Made by a program: the position numbers and the translations under genes | Notes under the pieces: model-generated | Told to the model about the DNA's origin: nothing | The model's database searches: none | Seen by the model: only the letters and a program-made list of their open reading frames with translations | Part shown: positions 22,441-33,119 of the stretch, piece by piece | How positions within the stretch are numbered: position 1 is the first letter of the stretch | How the letters are laid out: the number at the start of each line of letters is the position of its first letter | DNA from: Macrobrachium rosenbergii | Lineage: Eukaryota; Arthropoda; Malacostraca; Decapoda; Palaemonidae | Reading direction: 5' to 3' | Assembly (NCBI RefSeq): GCF_040412425.1 | Contig: NC_089766.1 | Location: forward strand, 47,718,797-47,782,796 | DNA: 64,000 bases

Positions 22441-22904
22441 GAAAATGGGTTCTTTATTTTTTCTTTTAAGAAAGGATATCTATTTTACATTCTAAGGTTT
22501 CGAGGGCACACTACGAAAAATTGAATAGTAAGAAGTGAGTTTTAAAAAACTCTGTTTCTTTAAATTATTTTAGAGACATTTAAAAATATTTATGACAAAG
22601 TTATTCGTAAGCGCTCAGTCTGTCCTTACACTCTTTCACTCTGAAACTCAAGAGGAAAAATTCTCCTCAGGGCTCACTGAACCTGCCAAGTATAAATTCA
22701 CTTCTTCACTTTTGCGAATCCAGCAGGAAAATCCCCAAGTTCCTTTTTAATTTTCCGTTTTGTTTACCTTTTATCCAAATCAGCCCTGGGTCGAACTAGC
22801 TAGGCAGCTCGGCTGCCACACTGTGTTGTATCTGTCGTAATACCCAGTGCCCGAGTCGTAATCTAACCAAGACCCCCTTTTAGCTTTGGGGCATTTCCTG
22901 TGTT

Positions 22905-22955
22905 TACATGACGTCCCTGGAGTGGGCGGGGCTAAGGTTGAGCTTGGCCAATCAG
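22905..22955. promoter_or_regulatory. Cluster of CRE-like, GC-box and CCAAT motifs
   Basis: Within 45 bp there are TGACGTCC (22909-22916), GGGCGGGGC (22924-22932) and GGCCAATCAG (22946-22955), in a repeat-free stretch. On the minus strand a good donor, AAAAG|GTAAAC, lies about 150 bp downstream (exon end 22768). This would suit a noncoding first exon of the minus-strand channel gene. It is only a motif cluster; no TATA box or initiator decides it. Confidence 0.3.
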
Positions 22956-23394
22956 ATGTATGGAGACCGTTTCAAAGGATGTTCATTTTAAATGCCTGTG
23001 AGTTTTGACTGTTCGCGAATTGATAAATGATATTTTGTATTTTTGTGTTGGTAATGATGCCTAGTCATAATTATTGATTTTTATCCACGTTCTTCAAAGC
23101 TCAGAGCTCATAAATGTTTGAGCTTGGTCTTGTCAAAACCGAAAATGTTTACGTGACGAGCTGATGTTTCCACCCAAACAAATTGCGAGCATAAGTTATG
23201 CTGGGATGGGTAAACATCGGAGCGTGCACTTGGAGCCGACCCTATGCTTTTCTAGAAGGCTGGAGGAGCGTAGCGGGCATAACTGAGCTTAATTGTTATA
23301 ATTTTTGATATTTTTACTATTCTCAATGTTGGTACTGTCAGTGCCATTATTATGATTACTGTTTTCACTGCTTCTTCAGCAACTGTGTGGATAT
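22956..23394. other. Unique noncoding stretch
   Basis: No ORF or repeat recognised. Composition is less AT-rich than the flanks. Confidence 0.45.
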
Positions 23395-23426
23395 TGCCGA
23401 TTATCATTCTGGGCTGAAATAAAGGA

Positions 23427-23503
<77 letters not shown>

Positions 23504-23571
23504 AATTATTTGTTGTATTGTCCCTACTTTGTATATTCCATGTACATATGACCCTGAGCTGAAATAAAGGA

Positions 23572-23629
<58 letters not shown>

Positions 23630-23692
23630 TTGTTATATTGTCCCTACTTTGTATATTCCATGTATTTGGCCCTGAGCTGAAATAAAGGATCA

Positions 23693-23780
<88 letters not shown>
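23395..23780 (+). mobile_element. Tandem array of three retroelement 3' ends with (ATT)n tails
   Basis: Three consecutive pieces end in CTGGGCTGAAATAAAGGA or CCTGAGCTGAAATAAAGGAT followed by (ATT)n at about 23430-23497, 23574-23628 and 23694-23779. The second and third begin with ATTGTCCCTACTTTGTATAT TCCATGTA. Each has an AATAAA hexamer just before the tail. This looks like the 3' end of a non-LTR element that was tandemly multiplied. Confidence 0.78.
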
Positions 23781-23781
<1 letters not shown>

Positions 23782-24249
23782 TGCTGGTTTCGAATAGATC
23801 ATTTTTTTGAAGAAAGTCACAATCTCGTGAAAAACAGTGTGTGTTACAAAAATCCTCAATTCTACAGAAAACAGAAAACACTGGCTTCGAAAGCCTTTCC
23901 TTTTGTATTCTACATAGTAATATTACAGTTCACTACATAAACTCATAGTTTACTACATAATTGTGAATTTTTATTACATATATACTTTTTATTAGCAATA
24001 GGGTTGCAGTGCGGTTATACTTTACGACAGTTGAAGGATGGCAATCCTGCAGACGTATGTGTAAGGATTTGTAGGATTGCAGTGTGATCATATCATGGCG
24101 TCTTCGACTGTGCCAGTTGGCACGGGCTCTTGCTCCATGGCAGCCCGTAATAAATCACATTAGCTTGACTCGCTTGGCAAGAGTAGACCTCGGCTTCAAG
24201 GGTTCAGGTGTTTTATATTTGATTTTATACTTGGCCAGATAATTGTCAC

Positions 24250-24545
24250 GTTTTAGCTTTCTGTAAAAGAAGACTATTGAGATGGCTTTGGCTGTCCGCC
24301 CTCAGGTCTTAAAAACTGCAGAGGCTAGAGGGCTGCAAATTGGTATGTTGGTCATCCACCCTCCAGTCATCAGACATACCAAATTGCAGCCCTCTAGCCC
24401 CAGTAGTTTTTATTTTATTTAAGGTTAAAGTTAGCCATAGTCGTGCTTCTGGCAACGGTATAGGACAGGCCACCAACGGCCCGTGGTTAGATTCGTGGGC
24501 CGCGGCTCACACAGCATTACACCGAGACCACCGAAAGATAGATCG
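24250..24545 (+). mobile_element. Palindromic-core repeat element, copy D, joined to a SINE-like copy
   Basis: The left end (TTTAGCTTTCTGTAAAAGAA) and the palindrome (about 24313-24408) are present. The copy stops inside the CCACCGAAAGATAGATC hairpin and runs directly into the SINE-like copy at 24556. Confidence 0.83.
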
Positions 24546-24555
24546 ATGGAATCTC

Positions 24556-24815
24556 GATGGCCTTAAGGCTCTTTGCAACGTCTCTCGGGGCCCCTAGTTG
24601 CAAACCTCTTTCGTTCCTTTTACTGTACCTCCGTTCATATTCTCTGTCTTCCATCTGACTTTCCAACCTCTCTAACAGTTGATTCATAGACCAGCTGCGA
24701 GGTTTTCCTCTCGTTACACCTTTCAGACCTTTCTACTCTGTTGCCCCTTTCAGCGCTGAGTGACCTCGTAAGTCCCAGCGCTTTTTGGCCTTTTGGCATA
24801 ACTCTATATTCAGTT
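24556..24815 (+). mobile_element. ~300 bp SINE-like repeat, copy 6 (head missing)
   Basis: It starts at AAGGCTCTTTGCAACGTC and has the usual body and the tail TTTTGGCCTTTTGGCATAAC followed by TATATTCAGTTCAGTTC. Its missing head is replaced by the truncated palindromic element D. Confidence 0.82.
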
Positions 24816-24959
24816 CAGTTCAATTTACCCGATGCTTAACTCCGATGTGGCTTGTGTGTAATTAAATGGGTTCCTTAAGGTCGGTTTCATAAGCATATTG
24901 AGTCGAGACGTCGACCTTAGCAGTGGGCGAAAGTACTTAGAAATAACACCCAAACATTA

Positions 24960-25024
<65 letters not shown>

Positions 25025-25310
25025 AAGATGAACCCTATTCATATGGAACAAGCCCACCAAAGGGGCCACTGACTTGAAATTCCAGAAGCTTCCAGAGAAT
25101 ATTAAGGTGTCCATCAGGAAGAAGTAAGAGGAAGTAAAGGGGAATACAGAAAGAAGAGATCCCACTCCTTAAAAAAAGAAAGAAATAAATTAATAAATAG
25201 ATAAAAAAAAAACGCATCAAAATGCAAGAAGAACCCTATGGAGAATATCAGGGCTCTGGAATTCTCAGGAGAGGTACAAGTGGCAACAGGAGCTTCATCG
25301 ATTGTGCCCA
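24960..25310 (-). mobile_element. LINE 3' end with (ATT)n tail, reverse orientation
   Basis: (ATT)n at 24960-25020 is followed by CAGAAGATGAACCCTATTCA, CCACCAAAGGGGCCACTGAC and AGAAAGAAGAGATCCCACTC. These are the complement of the 3' UTR at 20460-20622. It extends further into the 3' UTR than most copies but does not reach the reading frame. Confidence 0.82.
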
Positions 25311-25419
25311 TCAGAACTTCTCAGCTTGGGAGTTCTGATTAGAGAGGGCGAGAAGAATTCTGCCAACGTGGGTTTATAATCATTTTGAAGGGCTTTGTGT
25401 AGGATAATTTCCTGGAGAC

Positions 25420-25520
25420 ATATATATATATATATATATATTATATATAAATAAAGATAAAATCCACGAAGGATTTTATCTTTATATATTCATCACGTTC
25501 CATATTTTCGTGAGTCAGTT

Positions 25521-25607
<87 letters not shown>

Positions 25608-25695
25608 GATTCTACTGGTCACTTTTACAGATACATATGTAATTGTAATACCCACAATGCCTTCTTAAGAGGGCATTGTGGCTATTACAATTACA

Positions 25696-25771
<76 letters not shown>

Positions 25772-25781
25772 TATATATTAT

Positions 25782-25837
<56 letters not shown>
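25420..25837. repeat. (TA)n / (AC)n microsatellites with two small hairpins
   Basis: (TA)n at about 25420-25448, 25532-25604 and 25738-25837, and (CA)n at 25694-25739. Between them lie inverted repeats: AAGATAAAATCC...GGATTTTATCTT near 25450-25483, and ACCCACAATGCC...GGCATTGTGGCT near 25650-25685. Confidence 0.88.
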
Positions 25838-25840
<3 letters not shown>

Positions 25841-26521
25841 TTCTGACTCACGTCAGGATCAACCCAGGTCTCTCAGGTGGAAAGCAAGGGCGTTACCCAC
25901 TGGGCCATACAAGTCTAAAAAGTTGGAACCTGAGAGCAACTGCACCAGGAATTACCTGGGCAAGCTAACTGCTTGCATACCAGCAGTTTTCCCCAACTTC
26001 CCCGACTCAGCAATGACCCAATAGACAACATTTCATTCGAATTATCCCTTCTGAGTGAATAAGATAGAAATCATCAACACACAATCACGTGTGGAACAGA
26101 AATAAATTTCTGACTCACGTCGGGATCGAACCCAGGTCTCTCAGGTGGAAAGCAAGGGCGTTACCCACTGGGCCATACAAGAGACCTGGGTTCGATCCCG
26201 ACGTGAGTCAGAAATTTATTTCTGTTCCACACGTGATTGTGTGTTGATGATTTCTATCTTATTCACTCAGAAGGGATAATTCGAATGAAATGTTGTCTAT
26301 TGGGTCATTGCTGAGTCGGGAAGTTGGGGAAAACTTCGCTGGTATGCAAGCAGTTAGCTTGCCCAGGTAATTCTTTGGGTGCAGTTGCTCTCAGGTTCCA
26401 ACTTCTTTAGACTTGTATGGCCCAGTGGTAACGCCCTTGCTTTCCACCTGAGAGACCTGGGTTCTGATCCCGACGTGAGTCAGAAATTTATTTCTGTTCC
26501 ACACGTGATTGTGTGTTGATG

Positions 26522-26527
<6 letters not shown>
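25838..26527. mobile_element. tRNA-derived SINE copies forming a ~300 bp inverted repeat
   Basis: In plus orientation the unit starts TGTATGGCCCAGTGGGTAAC, with an A-box-like TGGCCCAGTGGG, and continues to GACCTGGGTTCGATCCCGAC, with a B box GGTTCGATCCC. A ~230 bp body follows. Minus-strand heads lie at 25842-25913 and 26109-26180, and a plus-strand head at 26413-26486. Segment 25838-26139 is the near-perfect reverse complement of 26181-26490, with a ~41 bp spacer (26140-26180). The heads resemble tRNA only in their promoter half, so these are SINEs, not tRNA genes. Confidence 0.88.
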
Positions 26528-26598
<71 letters not shown>

Positions 26599-26632
26599 CA
26601 TACATACATACATACATACATACATACACACA
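26528..26632. repeat. (TA)n followed by (CATA)n microsatellite
   Basis: (TA)n at 26528-26594, then about nine CATA units. Confidence 0.93.
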
Positions 26633-26639
26633 CGCGTTG

Positions 26640-26990
26640 TATCAATGCTCACCAGTACGGACATAAACAAAAACACATAACGCTCCCCAACAACAAAAGC
26701 GCACGAATTCCGCGAACTCGCCGTGAGCAACGCGAGCGACGAGATTCCGCTCTGGGAAAAATCTACGACACAGCGGATACGAAATCCGCTGGCAGCTGCT
26801 GTCGTACCACGGCAGCCGCGGCAGATAACAGCCGCTGACGTCCGGTCATCCGGATCCGTCAAAAATAAAATAGGAAGACTTGACCGTTCGGTTTGACGGA
26901 AGTGTGACGCGCCATTGTCTGAATGAATCATTCAACTTCCGTTTGGGTTCGTAATATGTTATCGTCAACTCGTCTGCAGTCTTCCTCGTT
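26640..26990. promoter_or_regulatory. CpG-richer unique block, possible promoter
   Basis: This stretch is clearly richer in CG dinucleotides than its AT-rich surroundings (CGAACTCGCCGTGAGCAACG, CCGCTGACGTCCGG, GACGCGCCATTGTC). It has a CRE-like TGACGTCC. On the minus strand it carries a TCATTCAG initiator-like site just upstream of ACAATGGCGCG. The minus-strand open frame there has no recognised domain. It is one of several possible 5' ends for the channel gene. Confidence 0.25.
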
Positions 26991-27189
26991 CAGTCGTCTC
27001 GACATACGAATTATTTACACGTGTTTGCATACACAGACTCATAGAAACAGACATATTCAAACTATTGTGTATATATATACACACACACACACTGCTGATA
27101 TCCTTATTATTTTTTTTTTTTACCTTAAACTTGGCTTCATCGCTACCGGAAACCTCTAATTAAATATTTGACATCAGATACGTCCTCAT

Positions 27190-27192
27190 CTT

Positions 27193-27263
<71 letters not shown>
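27190..27263. repeat. (AAT)n with a LINE tail remnant
   Basis: CATCTTCTGAATAATAAT is the extreme 3' end of the LINE tail, expanded to about 22 AAT units. Confidence 0.85.
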
Positions 27264-27265
<2 letters not shown>

Positions 27266-27517
27266 GTATTTAATCGGGACTGCATTCCAATTCTACAGCA
27301 ACAGGTTTAGCCTGATTGTCATCTATAGAATTTTGACTTAATCATTTTTCAGATTTGAGATATGTGTATAAGTACATTTTTTTTTTGTGGTATTTGCTTA
27401 TTCTTTCATTATATTTACTATGTCTTTTTTTCCGTTTCGTGCACAGACCCTTATTCTGTGATGAGGTTGCTTTTGTGGTTTTACCATGTTGATGTTTGCT
27501 CTTAATGAAACTATATA

Positions 27518-27742
27518 CTATAGAATAGAATTTAGGCCAGAGGTCAAGCGTTGGGACCTATGAGGTCATTCAGCGCTGTAACGGAAATTGACAGTTAAAG
27601 GTTTGAAAGGTGTGCCAGGAAGAAAACGTCATAGTTGCACTATGAATCAATTGTTAGGAGAGGATTGAGGAAAGTAAGATGGAAGGAAGAATATGAACGG
27701 AGGTACAGTAAAAGGAGTGAAAGGGGTTGCAGCTAGGGGATG
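27518..27742 (-). mobile_element. ~300 bp SINE-like repeat, copy 7
   Basis: Reverse orientation, beginning TAGAATAGAATTTAGGCCAG and ending GGGGTTGCAGCTAGGGGAT. The head region is missing. Confidence 0.82.
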
Positions 27743-28077
27743 ATATTCTAAAGAAACAGCGTTGAGTAAATTATGGTTCTTAATGATTTTTCTTTCCTTG
27801 TGTGCTTTATGAAATAATAGAGTCCTTATAATAATACCATGATGTAAACGTTTAATGAATTAATACTTAAAATTTGTGGGGGTATTCGGCAGGAAAAGCT
27901 TTACAGGCCATTTGGTGATTGTCCACACTCCATCTGTGGAAGCCCCGAAGTTACTGTTTTGTATAATTCCGCTCACCAACAGGGGAACCCGACGCAAATA
28001 AACAAACCCAGCCTAAAATATAACAAACCTTTTCTCGGGTGAGGGAGGGGAGCGGCGGTGGGGGTTTTAGGTAGAAT

Positions 28078-28228
28078 ATCGTGGCTTCTTTCTGTATTTC
28101 CCTTTGCCTTCTCTGACTTCCTAATGAGCGCCATATTCTGTGGAAGTTTGAATTTCAAGTCAGTGGCCCCTTTGGTGCGTTTGTTCCTTATGAGTAGGTT
28201 TCATCTTCTGAATAATAATAATAATAGA
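28078..28228 (+). mobile_element. LINE 3' end fragment
   Basis: CTTCTTTCTGTATTTCCCTT through AGTCAGTGGCCCCTTTGGTG to CATCTTCTGAATAATAATAA. Only 150 bp of 3' UTR remains. Confidence 0.82.
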
Positions 28229-29107
28229 TCACATATTATTATTGGTCTTTCATACTACCCCCTTCAGCAAAGATCATAACTACACCTTCTCACAGAGGAA
28301 CGCCAGTTCAGTAGAGAGGTTAATCAATTGCTCAGAGAGGAGGAAGAACAGAACAGGACTTATTCTAACAGAAGGGTTGAAGTTTGATGTAGCCCAGTCT
28401 GGAAAATATTGTCTAGAATCATGCAGGAACCTTACATTTTTCCTGACAGTGTCTGTTACGGTTTCGTCTGTGAAGTTCCACCTCTCAGAAGTCCACCTCT
28501 CGTTCTGTTGGATTTTCTAGGCTGCTGAGGTTAAGTGGCAAGTTGTCCAATTTCATGTCTGGGATACTTTCATTCGTGCATGCGTGAGGAGACAATACCA
28601 GTCGCTGGCGACTTAAGACAGTCTTGGAATGCTATGACTCGCTTGTATAGTTACTGGTAGACTACCATTGAAAGAAAATTAGCAAAAAAAAAAAAAAACT
28701 CTATGTTAATGCAAAGGCGAAGGATGGACAAGTTTCCTGTTGTGTCGACGAGCCAGTAGCGAGTGGGTCCTGCCTGCGATGAGCCCGTGTGGCGTCATTG
28801 TTTTCTGGGCGACCTGCCTTAAGTGGGCCCTGGTCTGAACAAGAACCCACTGAACGCCGACCCCCCCATCCCCCTTGCATTAGGTCCCGGAACCAGTGTA
28901 AATGGTACAGACACTCCCACGACGGACTTTGACGTCGCTGGCTAAGCAACAACATGATCCGGTGATGTCAGGCTACCCAGTGACTCAGAAATAAGTTCCT
29001 ACAATTCTTCAGTCCTCAAATTACCAAGTTTGACGCAACAGGAAAACAATTCTGGTCTCTGGGAATTCAGAATCTTATACTGGACGTTGATGCGTGTGGA
29101 GGTGTAT
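28229..29107. other. Unique noncoding stretch
   Basis: Includes a GC-richer part near 28700-28960 and a short poly-A at 28684. Open frames on both strands have no recognised domain and no supported splice sites. Confidence 0.45.
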
Positions 29108-29428
29108 ACCCTGTAAGGAGCTAGTGCCGTCAGTGCACCTCACGTGGTGCACTGTAGGCATTACTTAAAGGGTCTTTGCAGCGTCCCTTCCTTAGGCAAC
29201 CTAGCTGCAACCTCTTTCATTCCTATGACTGTACCTGTGTTCATATTCTCCTCTTGCCATCTGACTCTCCACCCTCTCTAACAATTGTTTCATAGTGCAA
29301 CTGCTTTGAGGTTTTCCTCCTGTTACACCTTTCAGACCATCTTAATGTTAATTCCTCTTTCAGCGCCGAATAACCTCATAGGTCCCAGCGCTTGGCCTTT
29401 GGCCTAAATTCTATATTCTGTTCTGTTC
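29108..29428 (+). mobile_element. ~300 bp SINE-like repeat, copy 8 (near full length)
   Basis: The head GTCAGTGCACCTCACGTGGT with its stem, the whole body and the tail GCTTGGCCTTTGGCCTAAAT then TATTCTGTTCTGTTCTTG are present. The tail looks like a short (TTCTG)n repeat. Confidence 0.88.
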
Positions 29429-29729
29429 TTGTGGAGATGTTGACCCAAATGGTATTTTCCCTATAATTTCAAGTGTTCTTTACTTAGCTCCAAAATGTTC
29501 TATTATTCGTCATTTCCCTTTCTTATTCAAATATTGAGCTTAAAATCTTTACGGACAGTCAACACACTGTAAACTAAAGATGGCTTCAAAGGGAATAGGA
29601 AAAGGTGATGAATAAACAGAGGGAACAGAAAATAAAACCGATAATTCAGGGAATGTCAGCAGGAATGAATTTTTTCCTCGCGTAAACATTCCTACAGCTG
29701 CATTAGGGAGACTAATTCGCATTTAGCTG

Positions 29730-29731
29730 TA

Positions 29732-29789
<58 letters not shown>

Positions 29790-30025
29790 TCATGATATGA
29801 AACCTATTCACATGGAACAAGCACACCAAAGGGGCCACTGACTTGAAATTCAAGCTTCCAAAAAATGTTGGTTTCTACCTCCCACCGCAGACCCCACACT
29901 GCAGCAGGAACTGATCATGATGCAGAGCCAGCGACTTTTCCATTGCCCTGGGAGAGGTGCGAACTCGCGACATCTGAGTGGCATACCACGACACTAACCA
30001 ATATTACCATCGGACCAATTTAATG
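29730..30025 (-). mobile_element. tRNA-derived SINE with a LINE-type 3' tail, copy 1
   Basis: Read on the minus strand it starts GGTCCGATGGTAATATTGGT TAGTGTCGTGG, with a B-box-like GAGTTCGCACC. Then come GGCTCTGCATCATGATCAGT and TGTGGGGTCTGCGGTGGGAG, then the LINE 3' tail (TTTCAAGTCAGTGGCCCCTT TGGTGTGC) and an (AAT)n tail at 29730-29790. tRNA-like head plus borrowed LINE tail is the classic SINE layout. Confidence 0.83.
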
Positions 30026-30157
30026 GCCATAATAGGTATTCCAGCAGACTGAACAGTATTAATTGAGTAGTATTCGACCTGATACTAGAAAACAGAAGAC
30101 TGTGTGCTCTAACAGCTTACCTATACTGTTGCAGAATTCTTTTTTTTTTTTTTTTGC

Positions 30158-30395
30158 ATACTTAGGTTCTTTGCAACGTCCCTCCGGTCCCTAGCTGCAA
30201 CCCCTTTTTATTCCTTTTGTTGTACCTCCGTTCATATTCCATTCCATCTTACTTTCCACCTTCTAACAGTTGATTCAAAGCAGCTGCGAGGTTTTCCTCC
30301 TGTTACACCTTCCAAACCTTTCTCCTCTCAATTTCACTTTCAGCGCTGAAAGGTCCCAGATCTTGGGTTTTTTGGGCAAAATACTACTATGTTCT
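30158..30395 (+). mobile_element. ~300 bp SINE-like repeat, copy 9 (head truncated)
   Basis: Starts at TTCTTTGCAACGTCCCTCCG. The body is intact and the tail diverged (AGATCTTGGGTTTTTTGGGC). Confidence 0.8.
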
Positions 30396-30804
30396 AATTC
30401 CCGTATTTTCCAGTAAAGCTTTTGGATATCTGTTGGCGAAAAGTCTGAAATCCTGTCCTGGAAGCAGTTGTTTGTGCCGTTTCCAGTGAATCTGATATTG
30501 TTCAATTTGTGGCTTAAGTTTTGTTAGTAGATAAACGTCTCGGGTGTATAAGTGACAAAACTCCGTATATATTTGACAGTTAATTAGCTCCAAGAATAAA
30601 TCAACGTAAATATTCAGTTAGAACTGGTCAAAAGATTGATGCTGTGTTAAGTGCACATAAGTGAAAAGCTACATAAAATAGATTTTCAGTGTAGTGTAAT
30701 GACAAATGAAGATACTAATTTAAAACGAGGACTTTATACTCCTGGCCCCATTCTTCACAAGTTGTTTGGAAAAGAAACCACAGTGTCTTAATATTCCTCG
30801 TTAT

Positions 30805-31052
30805 GCTGGTCCCCTGGTATGGTGGGTAGTGTCGTGGCATGTCACTCGGATGTCGCGGGTTTGCATCTCGTGAAAAATCACTGGCTCTGTACCATGATCG
30901 GTTACTGCCGCAGTGTGGGGTCTGCGGTGGTAGGTTGAAGCCAGCATTCATTGGAAGCTTGAAGAATTTCAAGTCAGTGGCCCCTTTGATGTGCTTGTTC
31001 GGTGTGAATAGGTTTCGTCTAATGAAATAATAACAATAATGATAATAATGTT
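30805..31052 (+). mobile_element. tRNA-derived SINE with a LINE-type 3' tail, copy 2
   Basis: CTGGTATGGTGGGTAGTGTC, B-box-like GGGTTTGCATC, GGCTCTGTACCATGATCGGT, GTGTGGGGTCTGCGGTGGTA, then TTTCAAGTCAGTGGCCCCTT and an imperfect AAT tail. It is the same element as 29730-30025 in the opposite orientation, 0.8 kb away. Confidence 0.83.
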
Positions 31053-31169
31053 CTTTGTCTCGTCTTGGTATAGGCTACATATATCCATTACCTGACTTAT
31101 TCCTACACAGTTGTTCCTTACCTGAAGAGTAACCTCAAACGTGAATGACAGTTGTATGCGTTGAAATGA

Positions 31170-31345
31170 TTATACAGACGCTACCCTACTTACGAACATT
31201 CAACTTACGAACAAACGGGATTGCAACTCAAGATTGTGTCCAGAGCGCTCCCTTGCCACCCATAAGCTCAAATTTTGTTCTGCACGCCTTTTCTGTACAC
31301 GCAGTACTGTATTTACAGTGTATTGTGTTTTGGGATGAAAAAATT
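31170..31345 (+). mobile_element. MITE-like repeat starting CAGACGCTACCCTACTTACG
   Basis: It matches, in reverse orientation, the segment at about 62380-62530. Shared blocks are CCCTACTTACGAACATTC, GAACAAACGGGAT and AGAGCGCTCCC. It is noncoding; the element's other end is not clear. Confidence 0.65.
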
Positions 31346-31555
31346 TACAGTAGGCTACTGTGTTGATTTTCTATCATGCTGCACTTTGTATACTCATTGA
31401 ATCTTAGTTGCTGTTTATGAATTCGAGTGTTTGTAATCTACTATTTTCATTGCATATATAGTTTGCTTGAAAATTTCTCGCCTTCTGTTGCGTCACTATC
31501 CTTGTGGCCATATATGCATTTGTAAATATACTCTATGTTGTATATCATGATAAAA

Positions 31556-31740
<185 letters not shown>

Positions 31741-31927
31741 CACACGCGCGCCCGCCTTGCTAATTGATAACCATGTGTATGTGTGTGTTATTAGATGATA
31801 AACCTAATTTTTTTTTTTTTTTTTACAAGACCAGTTTACAGGTTGGTACAATTTTGATATTTTCAGATATGTATAATCAAGGTTTTTTCTTTATTAAATG
31901 TAACCTTTTTTGGTAGAATTCTACCAC

Positions 31928-31962
<35 letters not shown>

Positions 31963-31969
31963 TATTTCT

Positions 31970-33119
31970 CTGTCACAATAATAAAGGTTGCTGTATGGTC
32001 CTTTTTGTTATACTCTAGTTATTAGTTACATTTTTCATCAAATGTGAAGGAAATTTGATTTGTAAGGACTTAGTGGCCCGGTGATTATATAGCCCAAAAA
32101 GTCATGACATTGCTCTAATTTCAAAGTCGCAAGTTCACAGAAACAAAAATAAATTGTAGATATCTCTTGTGTGTATAATAATTTCGAATAAAATTTCATA
32201 TTATTCACCTGTTTGCTAATTCTTATCCCCCAGTCTTGTGTCTTACTCCTCCAGAATAACGGGTTGTCTAACGATATTTGAGTGTATATTACTAATTGGC
32301 AACTTTTTGATACTATTAAGAATTATGTGAATAAATGGTTGTATGGTTGTAATGGACGTATGTAGTATTAATAGTAAATTTAGATAAAGATCAGATAATT
32401 TGATGCAAATATAACTTGTCTAATCAAGTGCTGAATGAAACTATACAAAAAACACGCATTTGTTGACGCTAAACAAAAGGTGCAGAATTTGATTCTCTTG
32501 TAAGGTATGTGTTAAATATATTCCCCTGGGGTAGCGTTTTGTACTTTTGCATAGAAATTTATCTTCAGGAATCATACTTTTCGGTTATTCCTGAATGATC
32601 GTGATGGACTTGTGTCATTTCCTGACTTCGTGTCTTGGTAAAAACTTAAATAAAATGATTTGAATGTGTTATTTTGCATGTTAGACCTTAGTGTAATAAA
32701 AAGCTTGAATTTTAATGTTTTTCATTTATAAATAACTGAGGCCACAATAGCATTTAAGACTGACGTGAAATTTTACAAGTATTTTGATAAGCAAGCTTCC
32801 ATTATCTAGTGTTTAAGATGTCATTTCAGATGTCATAGTTAAGTTATAAGGGGTCGGGAAACTTGTGTTGTTGCCAGAATGCACTCTGAAATAAGCGGGC
32901 ATTATCCCATACCCATTGATTGTCAACACTTGTAAATCATTGCAGGCGTTTATTTTAGACTCTCTTTATCATAATCTTAAAGATAATGATTTGCGTTGTC
33001 GCTTAAAGCAGTCAAAAACCCGTTTTTAATGAAGGCATGCGAGAAATTAGTGACCCAAAGCAAATTGGTGGAGTCCCCCCAAAACGCCATCCAGCAAACC
33101 CGTTTTCAATGGAGGACGT
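31970..33119. other. AT-rich noncoding stretch
   Basis: Apart from the (AAT)n at 31929-31962 just before it, I see no feature. Confidence 0.5.

Noticed and set aside
26413..26486. tRNA gene
   Set aside because: A- and B-box-like sequences are good but no acceptor stem pairs, and the same head is repeated with a common 230 bp body, so it is a SINE.
28701..28955. 84-codon minus-strand frame as the missing first exon of the channel
   Set aside because: No donor leaving one base of a codon, as required to join 13711, was found at its end, and the peptide shows no family resemblance.
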